Assembly: GCA_004557125.1 (NCBI GenBank)
Contig: SFET01000014.1
Coordinates: 1 to 64,000, forward strand
Source: Clostridiales bacterium
GTDB lineage: Bacteria; Bacillota; Clostridia; Christensenellales; Aristaeellaceae
Length of the DNA stretch: 64,000 nucleotides
Direction of reading: 5' to 3'
Shown here: piece by piece, positions 18,174 to 24,298 of the stretch
Layout of the letters: every line of letters starts with the position of its first letter
Position numbering within the stretch: the stretch's first letter is position 1
Made by a program: the position numbers and the translations under genes
Notes under the pieces: model-generated
Database searches by the model: none
What the model saw: only the letters and a program-made list of their open reading frames with translations
Told to the model about the DNA's origin: nothing

Positions 18174-18211
18174 AAAGGCGGCCATCGCAGTTCATGCGGT
18201 GGCCGCCTTTT
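18174..18211. terminator. Bidirectional terminator between dehydrogenase and minus-strand genes
   Basis: A 16-bp stem with one G-U pair (18174-18189 with 18195-18210). A and T runs on the two sides let it serve the plus-strand sugar operon and the minus-strand HAD operon. Confidence 0.85.
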
Positions 18212-18220
18212 CGTATGGAA

Positions 18221-18415
18221 TTATTCGATCAGGCCGTGCTCGCGGTACATGGAGAGCATGCTCTGGTACATCAGCTTGTTGCCCATGAGCTGGCGGAAGG
18301 TTACGGTCTTGGTCTTGCCCTCCGCGCGGAGGGCGGCCATCTTTTGTTCGATGGATGCGTATTCCGCCTGAATCTCCTGAAGCATGCGCTCGAAGCGTTC
18401 CTCGCGTTCGGACAT
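18221..18415 (-). CDS. Small coiled-coil hypothetical protein
   Basis: A 64-residue charged protein (MSEREERFERMLQEIQAEYA...) that looks helical, with spaced methionines, and resembles small DUF-type cytosolic proteins of clostridia; I cannot name it. I chose ATG 18415, eight bases after GAGG. A GTG at 18442 would overlap the HAD stop by four bases (GTGA) and add nine residues, which is also possible. It is co-transcribed with the HAD hydrolase gene. Confidence 0.6.
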   Translation of the reverse strand: MSEREERFERMLQEIQAEYASIEQKMAALRAEGKTKTVTFRQLMGNKLMYQSMLSMYREHGLIE

Positions 18416-18438
18416 GGTTGTCGCCTCGATGCACCCGC

Positions 18439-19242
18439 TCACAGGCCCAGGAAGGCCAGCAGCGCGTCAAGCTCCGTGAAGTCGCCCACCAGCACGTCCG
18501 CACCGGCCTTGACCAGTCGCTCGCGCTTGACGTCGTTCACGCCGCGGCGCTTCTCCTCGTCCGTGGCCGTGCCCACCGTGCGCGCGCCGATGGATGCGCC
18601 CAGCGCGATCTCCACCTTGCCGTCGCCGAACACCGCCACGTCCGCGCCGGAGAGGCCCTCCTTTTCCACCAGATCCCGGAGCACCTTCTCCTTGGAACAG
18701 CTCTCCACGCCCAGCGGTGCGCCTGCGATGCGGTCGAAGTAGCCGTCCACGCCCAGCGCCGCCGCCTCGCGGTGCACGTCGGGGTCGTCGGTGCCGCTGG
18801 CCACGAAGATGCGCACGCCGCGCGCCCTCAGCGCCTTCAGGAAGGCCTCGCTGCCCGCGATCAGGTAGTTGTCCCGGTTCACTGCGCCGGATTCCAGGCG
18901 CTCCAGGCGGTCGTTCACCGTCTCCATCAGGCGGCGGTTGTACTCGGCCTTGTACCACCAGGGATCGTCGCTCATGCCGTCGCCGGGGCGCTCCTGCCGG
19001 ACGCGCTGGGCCAGCCACTTCATCTGAAGGATGGTCTGGATGCCGGTGGATTCGTCGATGTACGCGTCCACCTCGGCCTCAAGCGCCGCGTCGTATGGCG
19101 CGCCGTGGCCGGAGATCATCTCCAGCATCAGCGGCCGCATCACCGTCTCCCAGCCGTAGCGCAGCGTGGAGATCGTGCCGTCAAAGTCGAACAGCGCCGC
19201 GCGAATGGGCGTTGCAAACTGTCTTTCGTGAAGCAATTCCAT
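18439..19242 (-). CDS. HAD-family hydrolase
   Basis: A 267-residue haloacid-dehalogenase-type phosphatase. Motif I is ALFDFDGTIST with the nucleophile aspartate, motif II is IFVASGT and motif IV is VAVFGDGKVEI with a following DD-less acidic site. A large helical cap sits after motif I. It probably dephosphorylates a small sugar phosphate. The start is ATG 19242 after GGAGGT; longer upstream readings have no ribosome site. Confidence 0.85.
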   Translation of the reverse strand: MELLHERQFATPIRAALFDFDGTISTLRYGWETVMRPLMLEMISGHGAPYDAALEAEVDAYIDESTGIQTILQMKWLAQRVRQERPGDGMSDDPWWYKAEYNRRLMETVNDRLERLESGAVNRDNYLIAGSEAFLKALRARGVRIFVASGTDDPDVHREAAALGVDGYFDRIAGAPLGVESCSKEKVLRDLVEKEGLSGADVAVFGDGKVEIALGASIGARTVGTATDEEKRRGVNDVKRERLVKAGADVLVGDFTELDALLAFLGL

Positions 19243-19320
19243 GTTGTCGAACCTCCGTCCGAATGATTTGCTGCAAGTATTGTATATCACAATCCATCCG
19301 AATGTCAACCGGAACGAACA

Positions 19321-19353
19321 AAATGCCGCGCTTCCGGTGGAAGTGCGGCATTT
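19321..19353 (-). terminator. Former terminator of the split tRNA-Arg gene
   Basis: On the minus strand AAATGCCGC and CTTCC pair with GGAAG and GCGGCATTT around a short loop, ending in TTTTG. It lies directly after the 3' half of the broken tRNA gene and was presumably its terminator before the element inserted. Confidence 0.7.
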
Positions 19354-19354
19354 C

Positions 19355-19399
19355 TGGCGTCCCCGGCGCGATTCGAACGCGCGGCCTTCCGCTTAGGAG
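19355..19399 (-). pseudogene. 3' half of a host tRNA-Arg(CCU) split by the element
   Basis: On the minus strand these 45 bases carry the anticodon loop CTCCTAA, the 3' anticodon arm GCGGA, the T arm GCGCG-TTCGAAT-CGCGC, the 3' acceptor arm CGGGGAC, a G and an encoded CCA. Its matching 5' half is 4.7 kb away at 24091-24129. Joined at the loop they give a 77-base tRNA with every stem paired (one G-U in the acceptor), so this is one gene cut in two. Confidence 0.9.
19393..19399. repeat. Left attachment core (anticodon-loop sequence)
   Basis: TTAGGAG, identical to 24091-24097. Flanking bases differ, so the shared core is only seven bases, just the tRNA anticodon loop. Confidence 0.8.
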
Positions 19400-19536
19400 T
19401 ACGGCGTACCATTTCGTAAATTGTTCATGTCATATCTTCCTGTATTGTTTCTTCTCAAATTGTGCTGCCTGGAGGCAGGTCAATTTGCACAAATTCCCCT
19501 GAAATATGCTGCCTTACAACAGCTTTTCAAATGTCG

Positions 19537-19610
19537 TATTAGCAAGGTATTAGCAGGAACCCCTTGTAACGAAGGGTTTTCGGGGGCCATTTCAAAATGC
19601 TGTTAGCACA
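19537..19610. repeat. Left-end integrase arm-type repeats
   Basis: TATTAGCAAG (19537-19546) and TATTAGCAGG (19548-19557) are 11 bases apart, one helical turn; a weaker GTTAGCACA lies at 19602-19610. The same word recurs at the right end. The rest of 19400-19626 shows no gene. Confidence 0.7.
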
Positions 19611-19626
19611 GATGGAGGATAATCTT

Positions 19627-19845
19627 ATGAGCACCAACACACCCAACGAAAAAGGAACGCCCCAAAGCAGAACATACACCGTGAGTGACATTGCATCCAT
19701 TCTCGGTATCGGCCGCGCCTCCGCCTATAAACTCGCCAACTCCGGATTGTTCAAGGCAATCCGCATCGGCAACATGATCCGCATCTCCAGAAAGTCCTTT
19801 GAGGATTGGCTGAAGGCAGAGGGGCTGGACGACGAAGTGGAGTAG
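19627..19845 (+). CDS. Excisionase-like helix-turn-helix protein at the left end
   Basis: A 72-residue MerR/Xis-type DNA-binding protein. Its core YTVSDIASILGIGRASAYKL is followed by the wing segment IRIGNMIRISRKSFEDWL. It is clearly paralogous to the Xis at 22148 but lies at the opposite end, beside the left arm repeats. ATG 19627 follows GGAGG. It may be a second directionality factor or a repressor of the element. A terminator hairpin follows at once. Confidence 0.8.
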   Translation: MSTNTPNEKGTPQSRTYTVSDIASILGIGRASAYKLANSGLFKAIRIGNMIRISRKSFEDWLKAEGLDDEVE

Positions 19846-19853
19846 AGAATTGC

Positions 19854-19892
19854 AAGGGCTCCCCAGCACTAGCAATTAGCTAGGGGCCCTTT
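19854..19892 (+). terminator. Terminator after the left-end Xis-like gene
   Basis: AAGGGC and CCCC pair with GGGG and GCCCTT with one bulged T, enclosing an inner TAGC/GCTA pairing, and are followed by TTTG. Confidence 0.6.
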
Positions 19893-19910
19893 GTGTCGAT
19901 GAAATATTGC

Positions 19911-20126
19911 TTACTTGGCCAGATGTATTCCACCACCTAGCCATTCGCCAGTTTCAATCCATATTTCATAATAAAATAGCCAGAGGGATGTCCAAGGGAT
20001 TAAGGTTTCTGCCCAAGAATCTGTGTAGCTCCATTCGTTATATTTGGGGTAGTAAAGACACAAAGAGCCGTCAGAATACATATAAGTGGTGTCATATTGG
20101 GATGTATTTTCGGATTGCTGTTTCAT
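19911..20126 (-). pseudogene. C-terminal fragment resembling small E2-like (UBC-fold) defence proteins
   Basis: The 71-residue frame reads SDGSLCLYYPKYNEW, then ETLIPWTSLWLFYYEIWIET and GEWLGGGIH. From memory this pattern (DGSLCLYYP, PWTxxWLxxYExW, TGxWxGGG) is the conserved C-terminal part of small E2-like proteins found beside E1/ThiF genes and in CBASS-type anti-phage loci. The N-terminal half is missing: upstream of about 20126 the homology stops and an unrelated permease fragment begins on the other strand. No partner nucleotidyltransferase, E1 or effector gene is nearby, so this is a dead relic, if the match is right. Confidence 0.45.
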
Positions 20127-20132
20127 TGGTTC

Positions 20133-20300
20133 CTGTACTCCAGCCTTATCACTCGCACATTCGGAAATCCCTGGAGTGTTCCGTGGCTGGAATTGTGCTT
20201 GATCGTAGGCGTGATTCTCGCGACCACGGCGCTGGCTGTGCGAGGCCCAGCAAGAAGATTACACGCTATGTCGATTGTAGAAAATATCAGTTCACAGTAA
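20133..20300 (+). pseudogene. C-terminal fragment of an FtsX-type ABC permease
   Basis: A 55-residue frame ends with one hydrophobic segment and the tail RGPARRLHAMSIVENISSQ, the typical end of FtsX/MacB-type permeases (ARR...MSIVE.I). The rest of the permease is absent, and the fragment abuts the E2-like fragment tail to tail. It marks a recombination scar within the element. A terminator follows at 20335. Confidence 0.55.
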
Positions 20301-20334
20301 AACAAACGGAAAACTTAACACCATCATAAATCTG

Positions 20335-20372
20335 AAAGGCTGTCCCGCCAAAACTGGTAGGACAGCCTTTTT
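20335..20372 (+). terminator. Terminator after the permease fragment
   Basis: An 11-bp perfect stem (20335-20345 with 20360-20370), 14-base loop and T5. Confidence 0.8.
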
Positions 20373-20460
20373 GATTTGCCTTACACATGAGTAAGCTGGA
20401 AGTCATTTAGAAGTAAGGTTGATTTTCTAAACTGAGAACAAATAAAAGTGTTTCTGCCGG

Positions 20461-20661
20461 ACGACGGCAAATAAAAAAAGCCGTCGTACAGCAGCCCTTT
20501 GACACGCCCATATATCCAGCGGCGGCTTTGAGCAATCAAGGCCGCCGCTCTTATTTTGCCTGAAGGAGGGTGATACCAAGACCGGCGGCCCAGGGAAGGA
20601 GCCGCCATGATAGCAGCATTTAGGCAAAATCATATAGGCTTTACATTGTCAAAAAAAGCCT
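20461..20661 (+). promoter_or_regulatory. Hairpin-rich leader before the sigma-like gene
   Basis: ACGACGGC pairs with GCCGTCGT (about 20463-20488), AGCGGCGGC with GCCGCCGCT (about 20519-20550), and GGCGGC with GCCGCC (about 20584-20606, over the ribosome site of the short ORF). No protein gene other than the 35-codon ORF is seen between 20373 and 20979. The layout resembles the leader regions that precede cargo genes in Tn916-type elements. Confidence 0.5.
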
Positions 20662-20714
20662 TTCTTTATCGCCGGGATGCTGTGGTCGTGAAGATGAACA
20701 TACAATTCATGTAA
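20607..20714 (+). CDS. Short leader ORF in front of an intrinsic terminator
   Basis: A 35-codon frame with AAGGAG six bases before ATG 20607 encodes MIAAFRQNHIGFTLSKKAF followed by LYRRDAVVVKMNIQFM. A 12-bp terminator begins 20 bases after its stop and the sigma-like gene follows. In Tn916 a leader ORF and terminators regulate tet(M) and read-through into orf7-orf8. Here any cargo gene has been lost and the leader sits directly before the regulatory genes. There is no obvious run of one amino acid. Confidence 0.5.
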   Translation: MIAAFRQNHIGFTLSKKAFLYRRDAVVVKMNIQFM

Positions 20715-20734
20715 ATGCTTCTTATAATTCCTTG

Positions 20735-20768
20735 ACGCCTGTCCGCAACTTGCGGGCGGGCGTTTTTT
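20735..20768 (+). terminator. Terminator between leader ORF and sigma-like gene
   Basis: ACGCCTGTCCGC (20735-20746) pairs with GCGGGCGGGCGT (20752-20763), 12 bp with two G-U pairs, then T6. Its place before the gene suggests attenuation. Confidence 0.85.
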
Positions 20769-20979
20769 GTCGGTTTTTCTATTTTTCCGTCGGCTGCCGT
20801 TCTCCGCCCTTTCGCTTCGATCCGGCCATCAACCGCACGAAGCGAAAGGAGCAATCATGGAGAACAAAATTTTTTCTGATAAACACGGTTTAGGCCTGCC
20901 AAAAGCCCCCTTTAGCGAACGAGTAGTAGGCGAAAGGGGACAAAAAGACCTGCCTCCTGGCACGGAGGGAGGTGAGAAA

Positions 20980-21405
20980 TTGAAACCTGACCGCCACTAC
21001 GAGCACAAACAGCACGCCTTTGACAGCTATTGCAAGAAGGTGTTGAAATGCGAAGCGTACAACGGCTATCGAGAGATCAGCCGCCGCCAGAAGCGCGAAA
21101 CACCGTTCAGCGAGTTGTCGGAGGAAGAATTGGCCCAGCTTGCGGTCTATGACCGCTATCCCTGGGAATACACCGCTTTTCCCGTGGGAGGCGATGTCAT
21201 TCTAATCAAGGATGACCGGCTGGCCGAGGCGTTGAACGCGCTGCCTCCGGATAATCGGGACATCTTCCTGATGTACTGGTTCTTGGGAATGGCAGACCGT
21301 GAGATCGCTGAACATCTGCACATGGTTCGCCGGACGGTCAATGCCCGCAGGCAAAGTGCCTATCGGCTGCTGAAGGAGCTGATGGGAGGTGAAGCGGATG
21401 ACTAA
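20980..21405 (+). CDS. Sigma-70 region 4-like regulator (Tn916 orf7 type)
   Basis: A 141-residue protein whose C-terminal half is a sigma region 4 helix-turn-helix (ALPPDNRDIFLMYWFLGMAD, then REIAEHLHMVRRTVNARRQS). In Tn916 the corresponding orf7 product activates expression of the element. I chose TTG 20980, five bases after GGGAGGTG, because it gives the family's usual length of about 140 residues. An ATG at 20857 with AAAGGAG would add 41 residues that read like translated leader RNA. The next gene overlaps its end by eight bases. Confidence 0.82.
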   Translation: MKPDRHYEHKQHAFDSYCKKVLKCEAYNGYREISRRQKRETPFSELSEEELAQLAVYDRYPWEYTAFPVGGDVILIKDDRLAEALNALPPDNRDIFLMYWFLGMADREIAEHLHMVRRTVNARRQSAYRLLKELMGGEADD

Positions 21406-21640
21406 ATCTGCAAACATGCGGGTGGCACTGCTCCCTTACCCTGTCATTGCCGCTGCGGTGGGAGGAAATCCCGACGCAATAGCAAGGGTAATCCGGCACT
21501 ATTCCAGTTACATAGCCGCATTGTCTATGAGGACAAGCTATGATGCAAATGGCTTTCCCCACTTCCAGGTGGATGAAGATTTACGCAAGCGGCTGGAAAC
21601 GAAACTCATCGTTTCTATACTGGGCTTTGATCTGAACTGA
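21398..21640 (+). CDS. HTH_16-type regulator (Tn916 orf8 type)
   Basis: An 80-residue protein with PYPVIAAAVGGNPDAIARVI followed by RHYSSYIAALS, then a C-terminal segment FQVDEDLRKRLETKLIVSIL. It is the small helix-turn-helix partner that follows the sigma-like gene in Tn916-family elements. ATG 21398 has GGAGGTG seven bases upstream; a GTG at 21389 is within that site. It overlaps the preceding gene, so they are made together. Confidence 0.8.
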   Translation: MTKSANMRVALLPYPVIAAAVGGNPDAIARVIRHYSSYIAALSMRTSYDANGFPHFQVDEDLRKRLETKLIVSILGFDLN

Positions 21641-21690
21641 TTCGGTACAAGCTGTATGAACCCCTTTCCATACAGCTTCCTACTCCTACC

Positions 21691-21985
21691 TTGACAAAGA
21701 AAGCCTTCGGGCAGCATAAGGCAGACGGATACGATCTGTCTGTGTGGAGCCGGTCGGCCGGTGCGCCATGACCCTGTTGCAAGTCCGCAGGACGGGACCC
21801 CTACCAAACAGGTGAGCGACAAAACCAGGCCGCAAAACAGGTGTGGCAGCCTGTGGGCGAGGATGCACAGACAGGATAATGAGACTCCCGCGTTGAACGC
21901 CCTCAAAGCATTGCGCGGCACACCCATCAGCATGGGCCGGGGTGAGATTCCCGTGGAGCTGCGGCCAGCAGCCATCCGTTTTTTT
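21691..21985 (+). ncRNA. Candidate structured RNA between orf8-like and xis
   Basis: This stretch of 300 bases has no convincing reading frame but a promoter-like TTGACA (21691-21696), 18 bases, CATAAG (21715-21720). It then shows a 9-bp hairpin CAGACGGAT/ATCTGTCTG (21722-21742), CCTGT/ACAGG (about 21850-21875), GCGT/ACGC, the tetraloop hairpin CCCAT-CAGC-ATGGG, CGGG/CCCG and GCTGC/GCAGC, ending near T7 (21979-21985). The composition is GC-rich and hairpin-dense, unlike the AT-rich DNA just after. I know no named RNA family that it matches. The remaining bases to 22147 show no gene. Confidence 0.4.
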
Positions 21986-22147
21986 GCCTCTTTTATTTTC
22001 AGATAAATCTTCTGCTTTTCTGTTTACGGATAATTCGTAAACTTTCCATTAGCAGCAGACAAACCCGAAACGGCGCGGTACAATGAGGGTGGAAGTTATG
22101 AATGAACACCCTTTTGCGTGCCGTTTCTGACTGGAAAGGAGGCTGCT

Positions 22148-22354
22148 GTGTTAGAGCTTCAGAACGGTACGGAGAAAAGGCCTTTGGAGTGCCGCACCTA
22201 TACGGTCAACGAGATTGCCCGGATATTAGGTGTCAGCCGGACACAGGCATACCGCCTTGTGCAGGAGGGCCTTTTCAAAAGCGTACGAATTGGTAACGCC
22301 ATACGAATTTCCAAGCGGTCGTTCGACCACTGGCTGGAGTCACTTGACCTGTGA
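22148..22354 (+). CDS. xis: Excisionase
   Basis: A 68-residue Xis-type protein, almost the length of Tn916 Xis (67). It has the helix-turn-helix YTVNEIARILGVSRTQAYRL and the wing VRIGNAIRISKRSFDHWL. It should bind near the element ends and direct the integrase toward excision. The start is GTG 22148, five bases after AAAGGAGG. It ends 21 bases before int, so the two are probably expressed together. Confidence 0.88.
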   Translation: MLELQNGTEKRPLECRTYTVNEIARILGVSRTQAYRLVQEGLFKSVRIGNAIRISKRSFDHWLESLDL

Positions 22355-22375
22355 CACAAGAAAGGAAGGTTCGTT

Positions 22376-23770
22376 ATGGCATCCATTATCAAAAGAAAGA
22401 AAAACTATTCCATCGTCTACACCTATGTGGACGAGAACGGCGAGACCAAGCAGAAATGGGAAACCCGCACTTCCTACCAGGAGGCATTGAAGCGCAAGGC
22501 AGAGATTGAGAGTCAGAAAAGCTCCAACTCCTTCCTTCCGCCCACCAATCAGAATATTGCGGAGTTCCTGTCGGACTTCGTCTCCCTCTATGGCGAAAAG
22601 CGGTGGGGCGTGTCTATGTACGACAGCCAAAACTCGCTGATTGCCAACTACATCAACCCCATCATTGGGGATATGAAGGTGCAGGACATCACCACGCGGG
22701 TAGTGGATAAGTACATCCAGACTTTGCAGAAAACCCCTGCGGTGAACACCAGGACGCACCACGCCAAAACGGAGTTTGTCACCAACGCTACCATCGAGAA
22801 GATCATCAAACTTCTCCGCTGTGCCTTCAAGCAGGCGGTTCGGTGGGAGTTGGTTGCCAAGAACCCCTTTGACAATGTGGTGCTACCCAAAGTGGAATAC
22901 AAGAAACGGGACATCTGGACCGCCGATATGATCCGCACCGCCCTGGACCAGTGTACGGACAGCAAGCTCTATGTAGCAATGAACCTGGCTTTTGCCTGTT
23001 CGCTGCGCATGGGTGAGATTCTGGGGCTGACCTGGAGCAATGTCCACATCTCCGATGAAGAAATCGCTGATGACAACGCCTATGTCTACATTGATAAGGA
23101 GCTGGCACGGGCCTCAAAGCGGGCCATTGAGATGCTGGGGCAAAAGGACATCTACCATGTGTTCACGCCTCTGTTTCCCAACACCAGCACCAGGATCATC
23201 CTGAAGAAGCCCAAGACCGATTCCAGCATCCGCAAGGTGTGGCTGCCCAAGACCCTGGCTTATATCCTGCGGGAATGGAAAACCGCGCAAGACGAGCTTC
23301 GGGCGCTGCTCCGTGACGAGTATCAAGACTACAATCTGGTTGTGGCGCTGGCCAATGGCCGCCCCTGTGAGGACCGTATCATCCTGAAGTCATTTGAGAA
23401 GCTGCGGGAGAAGGCAGGGTTGCCTAAAGTGGTCTTTCACTCCCTCCGCCATTCCAGCACCACCTATAAGCTGAAACTCAACCACGGCGACCTGAAGGCC
23501 ACCCAGGGTGATACGGGCCATGCCCAGATCGACATGATCACCAGCGTGTATGCCCATATTCTGGACGAGGATCGCAAGATCAACGCCCAGAAGTTTGAGA
23601 GCGCCTTCTATGCCAATCCTGATCTGCGTTCGGTTCGTCCCCCGGAAGAACCAAAGGAATCGGCTCCCGCCACATTGGATTTGGAGGCCCTGGTGGAACA
23701 GCTTCGCAAGTCGCCGGAACTGGCCAACACACTGGCTGCATTGCTGGTGTCGGCCCCATCCGAAAAATAG
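22376..23770 (+). CDS. int: Tyrosine recombinase integrase
   Basis: A 464-residue integrase. An N-terminal arm-binding region is followed by a SAM-like core-binding domain (about 60-165). The catalytic domain has R211 (CSLRMGEI), a lysine near 278-280, H355 and R358 (HSLRH), H382 (TGHAQ) and nucleophile Y392 (SVYAH), so all catalytic residues are present. A C-terminal extension (about 415-464) is longer than in Tn916 Int. It lies next to the right end, beside arm-type repeats, and presumably cuts within the tRNA anticodon loop. Confidence 0.94.
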   Translation: MASIIKRKKNYSIVYTYVDENGETKQKWETRTSYQEALKRKAEIESQKSSNSFLPPTNQNIAEFLSDFVSLYGEKRWGVSMYDSQNSLIANYINPIIGDMKVQDITTRVVDKYIQTLQKTPAVNTRTHHAKTEFVTNATIEKIIKLLRCAFKQAVRWELVAKNPFDNVVLPKVEYKKRDIWTADMIRTALDQCTDSKLYVAMNLAFACSLRMGEILGLTWSNVHISDEEIADDNAYVYIDKELARASKRAIEMLGQKDIYHVFTPLFPNTSTRIILKKPKTDSSIRKVWLPKTLAYILREWKTAQDELRALLRDEYQDYNLVVALANGRPCEDRIILKSFEKLREKAGLPKVVFHSLRHSSTTYKLKLNHGDLKATQGDTGHAQIDMITSVYAHILDEDRKINAQKFESAFYANPDLRSVRPPEEPKESAPATLDLEALVEQLRKSPELANTLAALLVSAPSEK

Positions 23771-23783
23771 GGCGGGAAAATCG

Positions 23784-23846
23784 TATTAGCAAATCGGCGT
23801 TTTTTATTAGCAAGGCCGAAAAAATAGTTCGAAGCCAATTAGCAGG
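23784..23846. repeat. Right-end integrase arm-type repeats
   Basis: TATTAGCAAA (23784), TATTAGCAAG (23805) and AATTAGCAGG (23837) are spaced 21 and 32 bases apart, close to two and three helical turns. They match the left-end repeats at 19537 and 19548 in the same orientation on this strand. Confidence 0.75.
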
Positions 23847-23912
23847 CATACAGCGGAAAATGTATAAAATCGTTCCGACGGAGCGGCAAGAATGCTCCGA
23901 AGAAACGATAAC

Positions 23913-23953
23913 AAAAAACCGCTGTAAACCATCAAAAAGCGGCTTACAACGGT
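23913..23953 (-). terminator. Terminator after the element-borne tRNA-Arg
   Basis: On the minus strand ACCGTTGTAA pairs with TTACAGCGGT (10 bp, one G-U), followed by TTTTT. It lies seven bases past the tRNA 3' end. A T5 at 23956-23960 on the plus strand means it may also stop int transcription. Confidence 0.75.
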
Positions 23954-23959
23954 CATTTT

Positions 23960-24036
23960 TGGCACCCCCGGCTGGGTTCGAACCAGTGGCCTGTCGCTTA
24001 GGAGGCGACCGCTCTATCCAACTGAGCTACGGGGGC
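23960..24036 (-). tRNA. tRNA-Arg(CCU) carried by the element
   Basis: The 77-base minus-strand gene folds as a full cloverleaf. The acceptor is GCCCCCG with CGGGGGT (one G-U), the D arm GCTC...GAGC, the anticodon arm GTCGC-CTCCTAA-GCGAC, the T arm ACTGG-TTCGAAC-CCAGC-type, with G discriminator and encoded CCA. Anticodon CCU reads AGG. It is intact and differs in the acceptor, anticodon and T stems from the split host tRNA, so it is not a simple duplication of it. It lies inside the element, 54 bases from the right core, in line with the host tRNA promoter at 24156-24184. Confidence 0.95.
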
Positions 24037-24090
24037 TTATACAGAAAATATTCAATTTTGCAGGGCTCCAGGATTCGAACGATTCGATTT

Positions 24091-24097
24091 TTAGGAG
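24091..24097. repeat. Right attachment core (anticodon-loop sequence)
   Basis: TTAGGAG, identical to 19393-19399 and equal to the complement of the tRNA anticodon loop CTCCTAA. Confidence 0.8.
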
Positions 24098-24129
24098 GCG
24101 GACGCTCTATCCGGCTGAGCTACGGAGAC
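24091..24129 (-). pseudogene. 5' half of the host tRNA-Arg(CCU) split by the element
   Basis: On the minus strand the half begins GTCTCCG, has the D arm GCTCAGCCGGATAGAGC, the 5' anticodon arm TCCGC and the loop CTCCTAA. It then runs into element DNA that does not complete the tRNA: the next bases AAATCG cannot pair with TCCGC. A T-loop-like TTCGAAT persists at about the right distance, but its flanks do not pair. The complementary 3' half is at 19355-19399. Confidence 0.9.
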
Positions 24130-24155
24130 AGACGCATGCGTCGGCATGCGCATCT

Positions 24156-24184
24156 ATTATGCCACGAATGGGGCCGCTTGTCAA
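24156..24184 (-). promoter_or_regulatory. Host tRNA-Arg promoter, now driving the replacement tRNA
   Basis: On the minus strand TTGACA (24184-24179), 17 bases, CATAAT (24161-24156). Transcription would start near 24149, run through the orphan 5' half (24129-24091) and on into the element tRNA (24036-23960), with a terminator at 23913-23953. Confidence 0.8.
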
Positions 24185-24298
24185 GTCGGGGATTGTTGCG
24201 TTTGAATGCACGCAGGTGGGAAAATCTGCCGGAATAACTGCATGCTCCGTTAAAGTTTCATAAGCCACAGAATCGCTATGGATGTAGGTGCAAAAAAG

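Larger units (their letters stand above)
19393..24097. mobile_element. 4.7-kb Tn916-type integrative element inserted in tRNA-Arg
   Basis: The element is bounded by the seven-base core TTAGGAG at 19393-19399 and 24091-24097, which is the anticodon loop of the target tRNA. Inside are Int-type arm repeats at both ends, an integrase next to one end, Xis, a sigma-like protein, an HTH_16-type protein, a leader ORF, gene fragments and a complete tRNA-Arg. The order sigma-like, HTH, xis, int follows orf7-orf8-xis-int of Tn916. No relaxase, coupling protein or type IV secretion genes remain, so it could at most be excised and mobilised with help. Base composition is visibly lower in GC than the flanking genes in 19.4-21 kb. 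Confidence 0.88.

Noticed and set aside
14912..18175. A 1087-codon minus-strand frame across the isomerase-like, kinase and dehydrogenase genes
   Set aside because: Same cause: shadow of real plus-strand genes with clear motifs and ribosome sites.
20857..20979. Longer start (ATG 20857) for the sigma-like protein
   Set aside because: AAAGGAG precedes it, but the extra 41 residues read like translated leader with a hairpin (CCCCTTT/AAAGGGG), and the TTG at 20980 has a better-spaced GGGAGGTG and gives the family length. It cannot be excluded.
21538..21975. Minus-strand 145-codon frame opposite the candidate structured RNA
   Set aside because: No ribosome site, overlaps the HTH gene and reads as low-complexity sequence with no family resemblance.
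24061..24090. A degenerate tRNA 3' half next to the right core
   Set aside because: A TTCGAAT T-loop word is present, but neither T stem, anticodon stem nor acceptor stem pairs with the adjacent 5' half, so it does not restore the tRNA.
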